From positions 125,652 through 189,651 of the forward strand of contig NZ_JACKTY010000047.1 of assembly GCF_025822605.1 (NCBI RefSeq): 64,000 nucleotides of DNA, read 5' to 3'. The translations under genes were made by a program, and so were the position numbers. The notes below the pieces were generated by a model. It saw only the letters and a list, made by a program, of their open reading frames with translations. It did no database searches and was not told the DNA's origin. This DNA comes from Mycolicibacterium komossense. GTDB taxonomy: Bacteria; Actinomycetota; Actinomycetes; Mycobacteriales; Mycobacteriaceae. This document shows, one piece after another, positions 1-7,556 of this stretch (position 1 is its first letter; each line of letters starts with the position of its first letter).

Positions 1-170
1 GAGTTGGAGCGATACCGAGCGGCCGGCACCGAACGCACCGCCACCTCCCACGCGTCAGCCACCGGCCGGCCCCCGGGCCGGTAACCGCAGCGTCCGGCGC
101 AGCCAGAACGCCTGCGCCCAATCCGGGTGGTTGGCACGGATGAATCTGCTCTCGTGGTAGGGAGGCATCA
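1..170 (-). pseudogene. Partial, apparently frameshifted gene; N-terminus resembles CrtC/hydroxyneurosporene synthase-like (lipocalin-fold) proteins
   Basis: Reading leftward from ATG 170, the first 35 or so residues (MPPYHESRFIRANHPD, then AFWLRRTLRLPARG) match the N-terminal pattern (ESRYIRANHP, AFWIRYT) that I associate with carotenoid 1,2-hydratase-like lipocalin proteins. The frame hits a TGA at 55-57. The +1 frame instead continues as VADAWEV, which fits the next part of the family, so a one-base slip in the G/C run around 66-77 would explain the break. It could be a true pseudogene or a sequencing error. The rest of the gene lies outside the window. It is divergent from the cyclase that starts 36 bp away. 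Confidence 0.4.
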
Positions 171-206
171 TCAGTTCAGGATCCGCGACCGAAAGGCGGT
201 GCAGAA

Positions 207-998
207 GTGGGTTGGACGATCGCGGCGGCAGTACCGGCGGTGCTTGCCGTGGCCGAGGCCGTCGCGCTGGTCGTGCTGCGCGCACGCCTGCGGGCCAGCC
301 AGCAAGAAGCGAAGGAGATGCGGGGGCGCCTCGACACCCGCACCATGCTGTGGACGGGCGGTCGTGAGGCGGTCAAGACCGTGTGGCAGACCGCCAACCT
401 GGTGCGCACCCAGGGCTTCGGTGGCGCGGTGCGGTCCTCGATCGAGGAGCTCGCTGACTGGGCCGACGTCGAGCGCCCGGACTTGGCCCGGCTGGCCCCT
501 GACGGCAAGTTGGTGGTGATGTTCTCCGACATCGAGGAGTCCACCGCGCTCAACGAACGCCTCGGCGACCGGGCGTGGGTCAAGCTCATCGACAGCCACG
601 ACCGGCTGGTGCGGCGCCTGGTCAGGGCGCACGACGGCCATGTCGTCAAGAGCCAGGGCGACGGGTTCATGGTGGCCTTCGCCGATCCGACGGCCGCGGT
701 GAGCTGTGCGGTGGCGGTGCAGCGCGCGCTAGAACGCGATGCAAAACGGTGGCGGCACAGCAGTATTCGCGTGCGGATCGGCATCCATCTGGGCAAGTCC
801 GTGCTGCGCGGCGACGACGTGTTCGGCCGCAACGTGGCGATGGCCGCCCGGGTCGCCGGCCAGGCCGACGGCGGCGAGATCCTGGTCAGCGAATCGGTAC
901 GCACTGCGGTGGGCGGCAGCCAGGATTTCGATACGGGCCGGGAGGTCGAGCTGAAGGGCTTCGGCGGAACGCATCGGCTCTACGCCGTGACGATCTAG
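207..998 (+). CDS. Membrane-anchored class III adenylate cyclase
   Basis: This 263-aa protein has one N-terminal transmembrane helix (residues 3-25), a linker, and a class III nucleotide cyclase domain (about 100-263). It should convert ATP to cAMP at the inner face of the membrane as a homodimer. The canonical residues are present: metal-binding Asp108 (FSDIEEST) and Asp152 (KSQGDGF), adenine-selecting Lys148 and Asp204, and transition-state Asn209 and Arg214 (GRNVAMAAR). The start is GTG 207 behind AAAGGCGG. There is no HAMP or sensor domain, so the input signal is not evident. It lies alone between a broken gene and the GntR island. Mycobacteria carry many cyclases of this type, and I cannot assign a specific orthologue. 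Confidence 0.88.
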   Translation: MGWTIAAAVPAVLAVAEAVALVVLRARLRASQQEAKEMRGRLDTRTMLWTGGREAVKTVWQTANLVRTQGFGGAVRSSIEELADWADVERPDLARLAPDGKLVVMFSDIEESTALNERLGDRAWVKLIDSHDRLVRRLVRAHDGHVVKSQGDGFMVAFADPTAAVSCAVAVQRALERDAKRWRHSSIRVRIGIHLGKSVLRGDDVFGRNVAMAARVAGQADGGEILVSESVRTAVGGSQDFDTGREVELKGFGGTHRLYAVTI

Positions 999-1041
999 CC
1001 CGTCTCAGGCCACGTGGCACGCTCCCTCCAGACTTTCGTCA

Positions 1042-1053
1042 ATTGTCAGCAAT
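1042..1053. promoter_or_regulatory. Candidate GntR operator (autoregulatory) in the gntR promoter
   Basis: ATTGTCAGCAAT here is the reverse complement of the downstream operator ATTGTTGACAAT with one mismatch. It sits just upstream of a -10 box TAGACT (1063-1068), in or overlapping the -35/spacer region. The regulator's GTG start is at 1094 behind GAGAGGTGG. Occupancy would block RNA polymerase, consistent with negative autoregulation. The assignment rests on recurrence of the motif at the two promoters expected for a local regulator. Confidence 0.6.
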
Positions 1054-1093
1054 CGTGCACTGTAGACTGAACGCCCAGTAGAGAGGTGGGTAC

Positions 1094-1738
1094 GTGACCG
1101 AGATTCGTGCATCGTTGAAGAACGACTCGCGAAGGCATCGCGTCGCGCAGATTCTTCGCCAGGAAATCGTCGCCGGCCGACTCAGGCCGCGGGACAAATT
1201 GGTGGAAAGCGATCTGGCCGACCAACTGGGGACCAGCCGTGGACCGATACGCGAAGCGCTTCGGCAGCTCGAACAGGAAGGCCTCGTCGTCTCCTACCCG
1301 TACCGCGGTACCGAGGTTCTGGGGGTCACTGACGAAGAGGTCCACGACATCCTGGTACCGATCCGTTTGACACTAGAGAAATTCGCCATCACCCACGGCC
1401 TCGAAAACATGTCTGACACGGTCTTTGACCGCCTGGCATCCATCGTCGAGCTGATGGCGGACGCCGCTAACCGCGGCAGCTTGGACCTGCTGGCAGATCT
1501 CGACGTGCAGTTTCACCAAATCCTTATCGACTCATCGGGCCACGAGCATTCGCCACAGCTCTGGAGCGTGATCCAGCCGCGGGTGTGGGCCTATTTCCGT
1601 CGCGATGCACGCCGTCATGCCTCGGCACACGACATCGTCGACCAACACGCTCACCTCCTGGAAGTCCTGCGCCGTCGCGACGTCTCGGCAGCCGTCGCCG
1701 CTTTGACGGCGCATGTACACGACCTGCCAGGTAGCTGA
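1094..1738 (+). CDS. GntR-family transcriptional regulator, FCD (FadR-C) subfamily
   Basis: The protein (214 aa) has an N-terminal winged helix-turn-helix (about 11-75, with LVESDLADQLGTSRGPIREALRQLE typical of the recognition region) and an all-helical FCD ligand domain. Likely metal or ligand residues of the FCD fold are Asp137, His141, His185 and His207. Family members usually repress sugar-acid, organic-acid or amino-acid catabolic genes and release DNA on binding the substrate. It is immediately upstream of, and co-oriented with, the transport/enzyme genes to 11,311. Three copies of a short palindrome lie before it and before the MFS gene, so it is very likely the local repressor. The effector is unknown; a sugar acid is a reasonable guess. 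Confidence 0.9.
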   Translation: MTEIRASLKNDSRRHRVAQILRQEIVAGRLRPRDKLVESDLADQLGTSRGPIREALRQLEQEGLVVSYPYRGTEVLGVTDEEVHDILVPIRLTLEKFAITHGLENMSDTVFDRLASIVELMADAANRGSLDLLADLDVQFHQILIDSSGHEHSPQLWSVIQPRVWAYFRRDARRHASAHDIVDQHAHLLEVLRRRDVSAAVAALTAHVHDLPGS

Positions 1739-1769
1739 ATTCCTCGCCCGTAGAGCCTCCTTCGTGTGA

Positions 1770-1799
1770 TTGACAATTGTTGACAATCAACTATATGGT
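1770..1799 (+). promoter_or_regulatory. Promoter of the catabolic operon with embedded GntR operator
   Basis: A canonical -35 TTGACA (1770-1775) is followed after 18 nt by a -10-like TATGGT (1794-1799). The spacer contains the palindrome ATTGTTGACAAT (1776-1787; TTGT-TG-ACAA core). Promoter and operator therefore overlap, as expected for a repressor site. The predicted start point is near 1806, giving a 30-nt leader before the MFS start codon. Confidence 0.6.
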
Positions 1800-1810
1800 C
1801 CACGCCACAC

Positions 1811-1822
1811 GTTGTTGACAAT
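1811..1822. promoter_or_regulatory. Second GntR operator in the leader of the MFS gene
   Basis: GTTGTTGACAAT repeats 11 of 12 bases of the site at 1776-1787, 35 bp downstream. It lies just past the predicted transcription start and just before the Shine-Dalgarno GGAGG (1825-1829). Two sites about 3.3 helical turns apart would suit cooperative binding of two dimers. Confidence 0.55.
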
Positions 1823-1836
1823 TCGGAGGCGAGCCC

Positions 1837-3312
1837 ATGCCCGAAGTGGCCCCCGTTGTACACACCTCGCCAGCCGGCGTAGGCGAGCCGACCCACCTGC
1901 CACGACGCGTGGTGCTGATCTCGGTTGCCGCCGCCGTCGGTGGTTTCTTGTTCGGCTTCGACACGGCGATCATCAATGGCGCGGTCGACGCAATCACGAA
2001 GACGTTCGACCTCAGCAGCGCCATGCTCGGCGCCGTCGTCGCCGTCACCCTTGGTGGTGCAGCAGGCGGAGCGGCGACGGCGGGCTGGATCGCCGATCGA
2101 CTCGGTCGCCGCCCCGCCATGCTGATTTCCGCTGCGGTCTTCTGCGCATCAAGCGTCGGCTGCGCCTTGTCGTCGTCTCCCGGCGCATTGGTGGGATGGC
2201 GCCTGGCGACGGGGATCGCGGTCGGCATGGCGTCGGTGCTCGCACCGCTGTACATCTCCGAGATCGCCCCCGCCGCGCGACGCGGAGTCTTGTCCTCGCT
2301 GCAGCAAATGGCAATTGTCCTAGGGATATTCACCGCGCTGCTGTGGTCGGCGATGATCGCCGACCTGCTCAACGGTGCAGACGCAGCCACCTTGCTCGGA
2401 CTCCCCGCATGGCGGTGGATGTTCCTCGCGGGCGTTGTTCCCGCCGCCCTATATGGTCTTTTCGCCTTGGCGATTCCCGAATCACCACGTCATCTGGTCG
2501 CCACGGGAAAACTGGAGGCGGCGAGTCAGACGATCCAACGTTTGTTCGCGAGCGCACCGTCAGCCGCGTCCGAACAGGTGAGCCGGATCGCCGCGACCCT
2601 GTCCGCGGATGCCAAACCTCGATTCCGTGATGTGCTGAGCTCGCGAACGGGCCTTCTGCCACTGGTGTGGGTGGGTGTCGGGATCGCAGCGTGCCAGGCC
2701 CTGGTCGGCATCGACGTGATCTTCTACTACTCCACCTCGCTGTGGAACAGCGTCGGGTTCGGCGAATCGGCGGCGTTCTCCCTCTCGGTAGCGTCGTCTG
2801 TGGTCAACGTCGTAGCGACCGTCGTGGCGATTCTGCTGATCGACCGGGTGGGACGACGCCGCCTGTTGCTCGTCGGGTCAGCGGGGATGGCCGTCAGCCT
2901 CGTGGTCGTCGCGATCGGATTCAGCCGAGCGGTTCTCAACGGAGACGGTCATCTCGCTCTCCCGTCACCCTGGGGCGTCACCACCCTGATCGCCGCCAAC
3001 GTCTTCGTGGTGTTCTTTGCGGCGTCGTGGGGTCCGGCAGTCTGGGTGCTCTTGGGTGAAATGTTCCCCAATAACATTCGTGCCGCCGCACTTTCAGTGT
3101 CAGCAGCCGCCAACTGGGTAGCCGGCATCGCCGTGAATCTCACCTTCCCGACGTTGCGGGAGATTTCACTTCCCTTCAGCTACAGCCTGTATGCGATCTT
3201 CGCCGTGCTGTCCGGCGTGGTCGTGTATCTGGGAGTCCGCGAAACCGCCGGCCGCGAACTCGAGGAAATGACCACCGAACTTCCACTGACTGACCGCGGG
3301 ACGGACGTATGA
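1837..3312 (+). CDS. MFS transporter of the sugar porter family
   Basis: This 491-aa protein has 12 predicted membrane helices and the sugar-porter signatures in order: GFLFGFDTA in helix 1, DRLGRRP in loop 2-3, PLYISEIAP after helix 4, PESPRHL before the central loop, DRVGRRR in loop 8-9, and GPAVWVLLGEMFP around helix 10. The family imports hexoses, pentoses or polyols, usually by proton symport. It starts at ATG 1837 behind GGAGG and overlaps the next gene by ATGA. It is the first gene after the operator-bearing promoter, so it is probably the inducible uptake system for the sugar-like substrate of the island. The substrate cannot be read from sequence. Confidence 0.9.
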   Translation: MPEVAPVVHTSPAGVGEPTHLPRRVVLISVAAAVGGFLFGFDTAIINGAVDAITKTFDLSSAMLGAVVAVTLGGAAGGAATAGWIADRLGRRPAMLISAAVFCASSVGCALSSSPGALVGWRLATGIAVGMASVLAPLYISEIAPAARRGVLSSLQQMAIVLGIFTALLWSAMIADLLNGADAATLLGLPAWRWMFLAGVVPAALYGLFALAIPESPRHLVATGKLEAASQTIQRLFASAPSAASEQVSRIAATLSADAKPRFRDVLSSRTGLLPLVWVGVGIAACQALVGIDVIFYYSTSLWNSVGFGESAAFSLSVASSVVNVVATVVAILLIDRVGRRRLLLVGSAGMAVSLVVVAIGFSRAVLNGDGHLALPSPWGVTTLIAANVFVVFFAASWGPAVWVLLGEMFPNNIRAAALSVSAAANWVAGIAVNLTFPTLREISLPFSYSLYAIFAVLSGVVVYLGVRETAGRELEEMTTELPLTDRGTDV

Positions 3313-4118
3313 CCATGCGCAGCAACCTGATCATCACCGGCGCCGCCGCGGGCATTGGTCGGGCAACCGCGCTGCTGTGTGCCGAGTACGGCATGGGGCT
3401 GACCCTGATCGATCTCCATCGCCAGGCTATCGAGCCGGTTGCTCGCGAGGCACGCGAACGCGGTGCCGGCGACGTACTGTCGATCAGCTGCGACGTGAGT
3501 GTCGAGACACAGATCGACGAATCCATCGCCGCCAGCGTAGAACGTCTCGGGCCCCCGACAGGCCTGGTGGCGAGCGCCGGAATCGAGATCAACGCGCCAG
3601 CACATCAGCTGAATCTGGTTGACTGGCAACGTACTCTCGATGTGAATCTCACCGGGGCGTTCCTGGTCTGTAAGTACACGCTCGCAGCGATGGTGGGCGA
3701 TGCGACGAGCGGGGTGGACGCGGGGCGGTCCATCGTCTTGGTGTCCTCACCGGCAGCGCTGGTGGGTTTCGCCGGCGGCGGGAACTCCGCGTATGCAGCC
3801 TCCAAGGGCGGTGTGTCGGCCATGACGCGGGCTCTGGCACTGGACTATGCCGACCACGGCATCCGTGTCAACGCCGTAGTCCCCGGCAGCACCGACACCG
3901 ACCTGCTGTACGCGGGTGTCTCCCCTGCGGACCTACCAGGCAAGCGCGCTGCCATCAGCGCTGCGGCGCGCGAGCAAATACCGCTGCGGCGGCTCGCCGA
4001 CCCTCGTGAAATCGCGCACGCCATCCACTGGCTGCTGTCCCCACATTCGTCCTACGTCACCGGCTCACACCTGATGTGCGATGGCGGCCTTATGGCCAAG
4101 AGCGCCAACACTTTCTAG
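3309..4118 (+). CDS. Short-chain dehydrogenase/reductase (classical SDR)
   Basis: The protein (269 aa) is a classical Rossmann oxidoreductase. The nucleotide motif TGAAAGIG is at residues 10-17, Asp35 after beta-2 suggests preference for NAD over NADP, and the catalytic Ser146/147, Tyr162 and Lys166 (YAASK) are present. The usual NNAG is ASAG here. The C-terminal SSYVTGSHLMCDGG is typical of sugar and polyol dehydrogenases. It starts inside the stop of the MFS gene (ATGA), so the two are translationally coupled. In this context it could oxidise an aldose to its lactone or acid, or a hydroxyl of the sugar acid. The precise substrate is unknown. Confidence 0.88.
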   Translation: MTMRSNLIITGAAAGIGRATALLCAEYGMGLTLIDLHRQAIEPVAREARERGAGDVLSISCDVSVETQIDESIAASVERLGPPTGLVASAGIEINAPAHQLNLVDWQRTLDVNLTGAFLVCKYTLAAMVGDATSGVDAGRSIVLVSSPAALVGFAGGGNSAYAASKGGVSAMTRALALDYADHGIRVNAVVPGSTDTDLLYAGVSPADLPGKRAAISAAAREQIPLRRLADPREIAHAIHWLLSPHSSYVTGSHLMCDGGLMAKSANTF

Positions 4119-4133
4119 AAGGGAAACACCTCT

Positions 4134-4505
4134 ATGTCTCATGGAGTCACCACCTGGGTCCTCGTCGACGGTTACATCCCGCCCACCAGCACAGGACCCG
4201 AACCGGCGATGACCAGTCACGACACCGTTTGCATTCTCAACACCGGAGATTCCGACGCCGCCGTGGAGCTCACCATCTACTTCAAAGACCGCGAACCGGC
4301 CGGGCCCTACCGTCTGCGCGTGGCCGCTCGCCGCACCCACCACCAACGGTTCAACGACCTGTGTGATCCCGAGCCGATGCCCGTTGACGCCGACTTCTCC
4401 TGCGTGGTGACCAGTGACCGACCGGTCGTCGTGCAGCAGACCCGACTGGATTCCCGGCAAGCCGAGAATGCGCTGATGACGACGATCGCGTTCCCCATTC
4501 ACTGA
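4134..4505 (+). CDS. Sensory rhodopsin transducer (ASRT) family protein
   Basis: This 123-aa soluble protein closely follows the Anabaena sensory rhodopsin transducer as I remember it: DGYIPPTSTGPEP, SHDTVCILNTGD, KDREPAGPYRLRVAARRT, RFNDL, and TRLDSRQAENAL near the C-terminus. The founding member is a tetrameric beta-sandwich that couples a light sensor to signalling. Most relatives occur without rhodopsins, near carbohydrate-use genes, and have been proposed to bind a sugar-like ligand. No rhodopsin is present in this window. It lies 15 bp after the SDR with its own Shine-Dalgarno (GAAGGGAAA) and precedes an ABC importer. A small-molecule-binding or enzymatic accessory role in the pathway is my inference. 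Confidence 0.85.
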   Translation: MSHGVTTWVLVDGYIPPTSTGPEPAMTSHDTVCILNTGDSDAAVELTIYFKDREPAGPYRLRVAARRTHHQRFNDLCDPEPMPVDADFSCVVTSDRPVVVQQTRLDSRQAENALMTTIAFPIH

Positions 4506-4579
4506 ACGCCGAGGCCACGAACAGCCCGGCACCGGTCAACAACATTCGATACCAACAGTTCCCAGCGAAAAGGAGCACC

Positions 4580-5401
4580 ATGACAAGGACAACGCGACTC
4601 CTGGTTGCCGTACTGGCCACCCTCGCGCTGGCCGTGACGGCCGCGTGTACATCGTCAAACCAGGCCGGTACGAACGACGGACAGCCGAGCACGCTGACAA
4701 AGATCCTGAGCACCAAGAAGATCACCATCGGAGTCTTCGCCGACGCGCCGCCCTACGGCGTCATGACCAGCACCGGCCAATACGAGGGATTCGACATCGA
4801 TCGGGCTAAGGCCCTGGCCAAATCCCTCAATGCCGAAGTCGACTTCGTCGGCACCACCAACGCCAGCCGCATCCCCATGCTCGAAACCGGGAAGGTCGAT
4901 GTCGTCATCGCTGCGCTGACCAATCTCGATGAGCGAGCCCAGGTGGTGGCCCTCACGCGTCCATACGCCACCGAAGGCCAACTGGTTGTTGTGCCGACCG
5001 ACAGCCCGATTCGCAGCTACGCCGATCTGGCCGGGCGCACCGTGGCCGCAACACGCGGCAGCGTCCCGGCGACGATCTTGGCCGCCCAGTTCCCCGAGGC
5101 GAAGGCAACCCTGTTCGAAGCCGTCGCCGACTCCATCCAAGCCCTTCGAAGCGGAAAGGTCGACGCCTTGATGGAAAGCACCTCCGTGGTTGCCGACATC
5201 CGTAAGAGCCAGGGCGACGCGGTCCGCGTCCTCGACGCGCCCGCACTGGCACCGTCGTTGGTCTCGTTCGGCGCCAAGATGGGCGACCAGATCTGGCTGA
5301 ATTACCTGAACAACTTCATCATGAACTACAACATCAGCCAGCCCGCCAACGATTCTTACCAAAAGTGGCTCGGGATGGACCTCCCCGACCTGATCAAGTA
5401 G
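4580..5401 (+). CDS. Lipoprotein substrate-binding protein of a polar amino-acid-type ABC importer (SBP family 3)
   Basis: The protein (273 aa) has a lipoprotein signal with lipobox VTAAC (Cys23), then a family-3 extracytoplasmic binding domain: KITIGVFADAPPYGVM, GFDIDRAKALAK, RIPMLETGKVDVVIAALT, and a second lobe with DLAGRTVAATRGS. It binds a small solute outside the membrane and passes it to the two permeases encoded next. The family mostly takes polar amino acids, but also opines and related amino-sugar acids. It starts at ATG 4580 with AAAAGGAG. It is followed by two permeases and an ATPase in order, making a complete importer. Confidence 0.92.
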   Translation: MTRTTRLLVAVLATLALAVTAACTSSNQAGTNDGQPSTLTKILSTKKITIGVFADAPPYGVMTSTGQYEGFDIDRAKALAKSLNAEVDFVGTTNASRIPMLETGKVDVVIAALTNLDERAQVVALTRPYATEGQLVVVPTDSPIRSYADLAGRTVAATRGSVPATILAAQFPEAKATLFEAVADSIQALRSGKVDALMESTSVVADIRKSQGDAVRVLDAPALAPSLVSFGAKMGDQIWLNYLNNFIMNYNISQPANDSYQKWLGMDLPDLIK

Positions 5402-5436
5402 ACAGGAGCACCGTCGAAGAACGCCTCGGATACCCT

Positions 5437-6099
5437 ATGCAGCTCTACTACGGCGATCTCCTCCCGTACACCAGTGCACTCTTGCGCGGTCTGGGCATCA
5501 GCGTGGTCATCAGCGCCGCCGCCACACTCATCGGCGCAACCCTGGGCATTCTCGTCTACGCAGCCCGGCAAGTCTCCTGGCGCCCCTTGCGGTGGATGGC
5601 CGCGGGATACATCGAAATCATCCGAAACACACCTCTACTGCTGCAGTTGTATCTCATCTATTTTGCGCTGCCGCAGGTTGGAATCAATTTCAATCCGATC
5701 ACGGCTGGAGTGATTGCACTCAGTATCAACAATTCTGGGTACATGGCCGAAATCTATCGGGCGGGTTTTCGGTCCGTGCCCAACGGCCTCACCGAAGCCG
5801 CCGCCGCCCTCGGCATCAGCAGTCGGGACACCTTCTGGCGAGTACTGCTACCACCAGCTCTACGAAATGTACTGCCCGCCATCACTAATCAGACCATTCT
5901 GTTGTTCCTTGCTTCGTCGATCACCTCTGTGGTGGCCGTACCAGACCTCACGCACGTCATGATGGGCATCACCTCGACCACGTTCCGCACCATCGAGGCC
6001 TTCACTGTCGGCGGACTGCTCTACTTCTCTGTTGCGTTCATCATGGCCGCGCTGTCCCGGCTGATCGAAACGCGCTTCATCAAGTGGAAGGTGGCGTGA
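5437..6099 (+). CDS. ABC importer permease, HisM/GlnP type
   Basis: From ATG 5437 this is a 220-aa membrane protein of the His/Glu/Gln/Arg permease family, with about five helices, IEIIRNTPLLLQLYLIYFALP near the start and an EAA loop (EAAAALGISSRDTFWRVLLPPALR). A longer reading from 5365 would overlap the binding-protein gene by 37 bp and add 24 hydrophilic residues. A good AGGAG (5404-5408) lies between, but the codon at its ideal spacing is GTC. I prefer 5437 because the family typically begins right at this point. It is coupled to the next permease by TGATG. Confidence 0.9.
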   Translation: MQLYYGDLLPYTSALLRGLGISVVISAAATLIGATLGILVYAARQVSWRPLRWMAAGYIEIIRNTPLLLQLYLIYFALPQVGINFNPITAGVIALSINNSGYMAEIYRAGFRSVPNGLTEAAAALGISSRDTFWRVLLPPALRNVLPAITNQTILLFLASSITSVVAVPDLTHVMMGITSTTFRTIEAFTVGGLLYFSVAFIMAALSRLIETRFIKWKVA

Positions 6100-6809
6100 T
6101 GTTCCAGGAACTCAATGCCGATCACCTGTCCCTCATCTGGCGGGGCGCTGTCGTCACGGTCCAGATCTGTTTACTGTCAGTTCTTTTCGGCGGGATCGGC
6201 GGGACGGCAATCGGTCTGATGAGCACCGGACCGGTAAAGCTGCTACGTTGGATCGCGGCAATCTACGTCGCGTTGATCCGCGGCATACCAGTGCTGCTCG
6301 TCATCTTCTTCGTCTACTTCGGTCTGCCCCTGCTCAATCCCGGCAGCAGTCTGCCCGAGTACTGGGCAGCCGTAATTGCGTTATCCGTCTTCGCCGCCGC
6401 GTACATCGCCGAACTGGTCCGCGGCAGCATTCAGGCCGTGCCCCGCGGCCAGTTCGAGGCAGCCCAGGCGCTGGGCATGTCGTACGCGCAACAGATGCGC
6501 TGGGTCGTGGTACCACAGGCGGCGCGCATCATCATTCCCCCGGGCGTCGGGTTTCTCGTCGTACTGATCAAAGACAGCTCGCTGGTTGCCGTGATCGGGC
6601 TTGTCGAACTGACACGCGCCGGCAACGTCGTCAGCTCGCTCACCGCCGATCCAATCCTGACCTATCTGATCGTCGGCCTGTTCTACTTCGTGATCTGTTT
6701 CGCGCTGTCGACGGCAGCACGCTGGTACGAGCAACGCCTTGGCATACACGCTGCGCCCCCCGAGATCACCGATGCACTCGCCCTGACCACAGGAGCAAAA
6801 TCTCAATGA
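6099..6809 (+). CDS. Second ABC importer permease, HisM/GlnP type
   Basis: This 236-aa permease is paralogous to the preceding one and contains YVALIRGIPVLLVIFFVYFGLP and the EAA loop EAAQALGMSYAQQMRWVVVPQAAR. It would form a heterodimeric channel with its neighbour. The start ATG overlaps the upstream stop (TGATG at 6097-6101); an upstream in-frame ATG at 6084 is less likely. The C-terminus overlaps the ATPase start (ATGA), so binding protein, permeases and ATPase are one translational unit. Confidence 0.9.
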   Translation: MFQELNADHLSLIWRGAVVTVQICLLSVLFGGIGGTAIGLMSTGPVKLLRWIAAIYVALIRGIPVLLVIFFVYFGLPLLNPGSSLPEYWAAVIALSVFAAAYIAELVRGSIQAVPRGQFEAAQALGMSYAQQMRWVVVPQAARIIIPPGVGFLVVLIKDSSLVAVIGLVELTRAGNVVSSLTADPILTYLIVGLFYFVICFALSTAARWYEQRLGIHAAPPEITDALALTTGAKSQ

Positions 6810-7546
6810 ACAAACCAATTGTGGCTGTCACAGACCTACGCCTGAGCTTCGGTAAAACCGAAGTCTTGCATGGTGTTTCATGGACCGTCTCCGAGGGAGA
6901 AGTGGTCTGCATCATTGGCGCCTCGGGATCCGGCAAGAGCACACTGCTGCGTTGCATCAACGGCTTGGAGCGACCGTCGGCGGGAACCGTGGTAGTCAAT
7001 GGCCACACCTTGACAGCGAACGAGACCTCAGCTGATCTGGCCACGGTCCGCCGCGAGGTCGGCATGGTGTTTCAACACTTCAACCTCTTTCCCCACATGA
7101 CCGTTATCGACAACATCACTCTTGCTCCGCGCCGAGTGCTGCACCGCCCCAAACAGGAAGCCGAAGACCGCGCCCGCGATCTGCTTGATCGGGTAGGGCT
7201 CACCGAGAAGGCAAAGGTGTATCCCGATTCCCTCTCCGGCGGTCAAGCGCAGCGAGTGGCGATCGCACGAGCCCTGGCGATGGATCCGGCGATCATGTTG
7301 TTCGACGAACCGACGTCGGCGCTCGATCCCGAGATCGTCGGCGAAGTACTTGCCGTGATGAAGGGTCTGGCCGCCGATGGAATGACGATGGTCGTCGTCA
7401 CACACGAGATGGGATTCGCCCGTGAGGTCGCCGATCGCGTCGTGTACATGGATGCCGGCACGATCATCGAGATCGGCTCTCCCGTCGAGGTATTCAGCGA
7501 TCCGAAACAGGACCGAACCCGCACCTTCCTCAGCAAGGTGCTCTGA
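6806..7546 (+). CDS. ABC importer ATPase, GlnQ/HisP type
   Basis: The protein (246 aa) has all ATPase motifs: Walker A GASGSGKST, Q-loop VFQHFNLFPHMT, signature LSGGQAQRVAIARAL, Walker B IMLFDEPTSALDPE and switch VVVTHEMGF. It energises uptake by the preceding permeases. ATG 6806 is preceded by AGGAG and overlaps the previous stop. An in-frame extension upstream to 6248 is only a shadow of the permease. The set is a standard four-gene polar amino-acid importer placed between an ASRT protein and a D-aminoacylase, which suggests an N-acylated or D-configured amino-acid-like substrate. Confidence 0.93.
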   Translation: MNKPIVAVTDLRLSFGKTEVLHGVSWTVSEGEVVCIIGASGSGKSTLLRCINGLERPSAGTVVVNGHTLTANETSADLATVRREVGMVFQHFNLFPHMTVIDNITLAPRRVLHRPKQEAEDRARDLLDRVGLTEKAKVYPDSLSGGQAQRVAIARALAMDPAIMLFDEPTSALDPEIVGEVLAVMKGLAADGMTMVVVTHEMGFAREVADRVVYMDAGTIIEIGSPVEVFSDPKQDRTRTFLSKVL

Positions 7547-7556
7547 GGTGTTCGCT

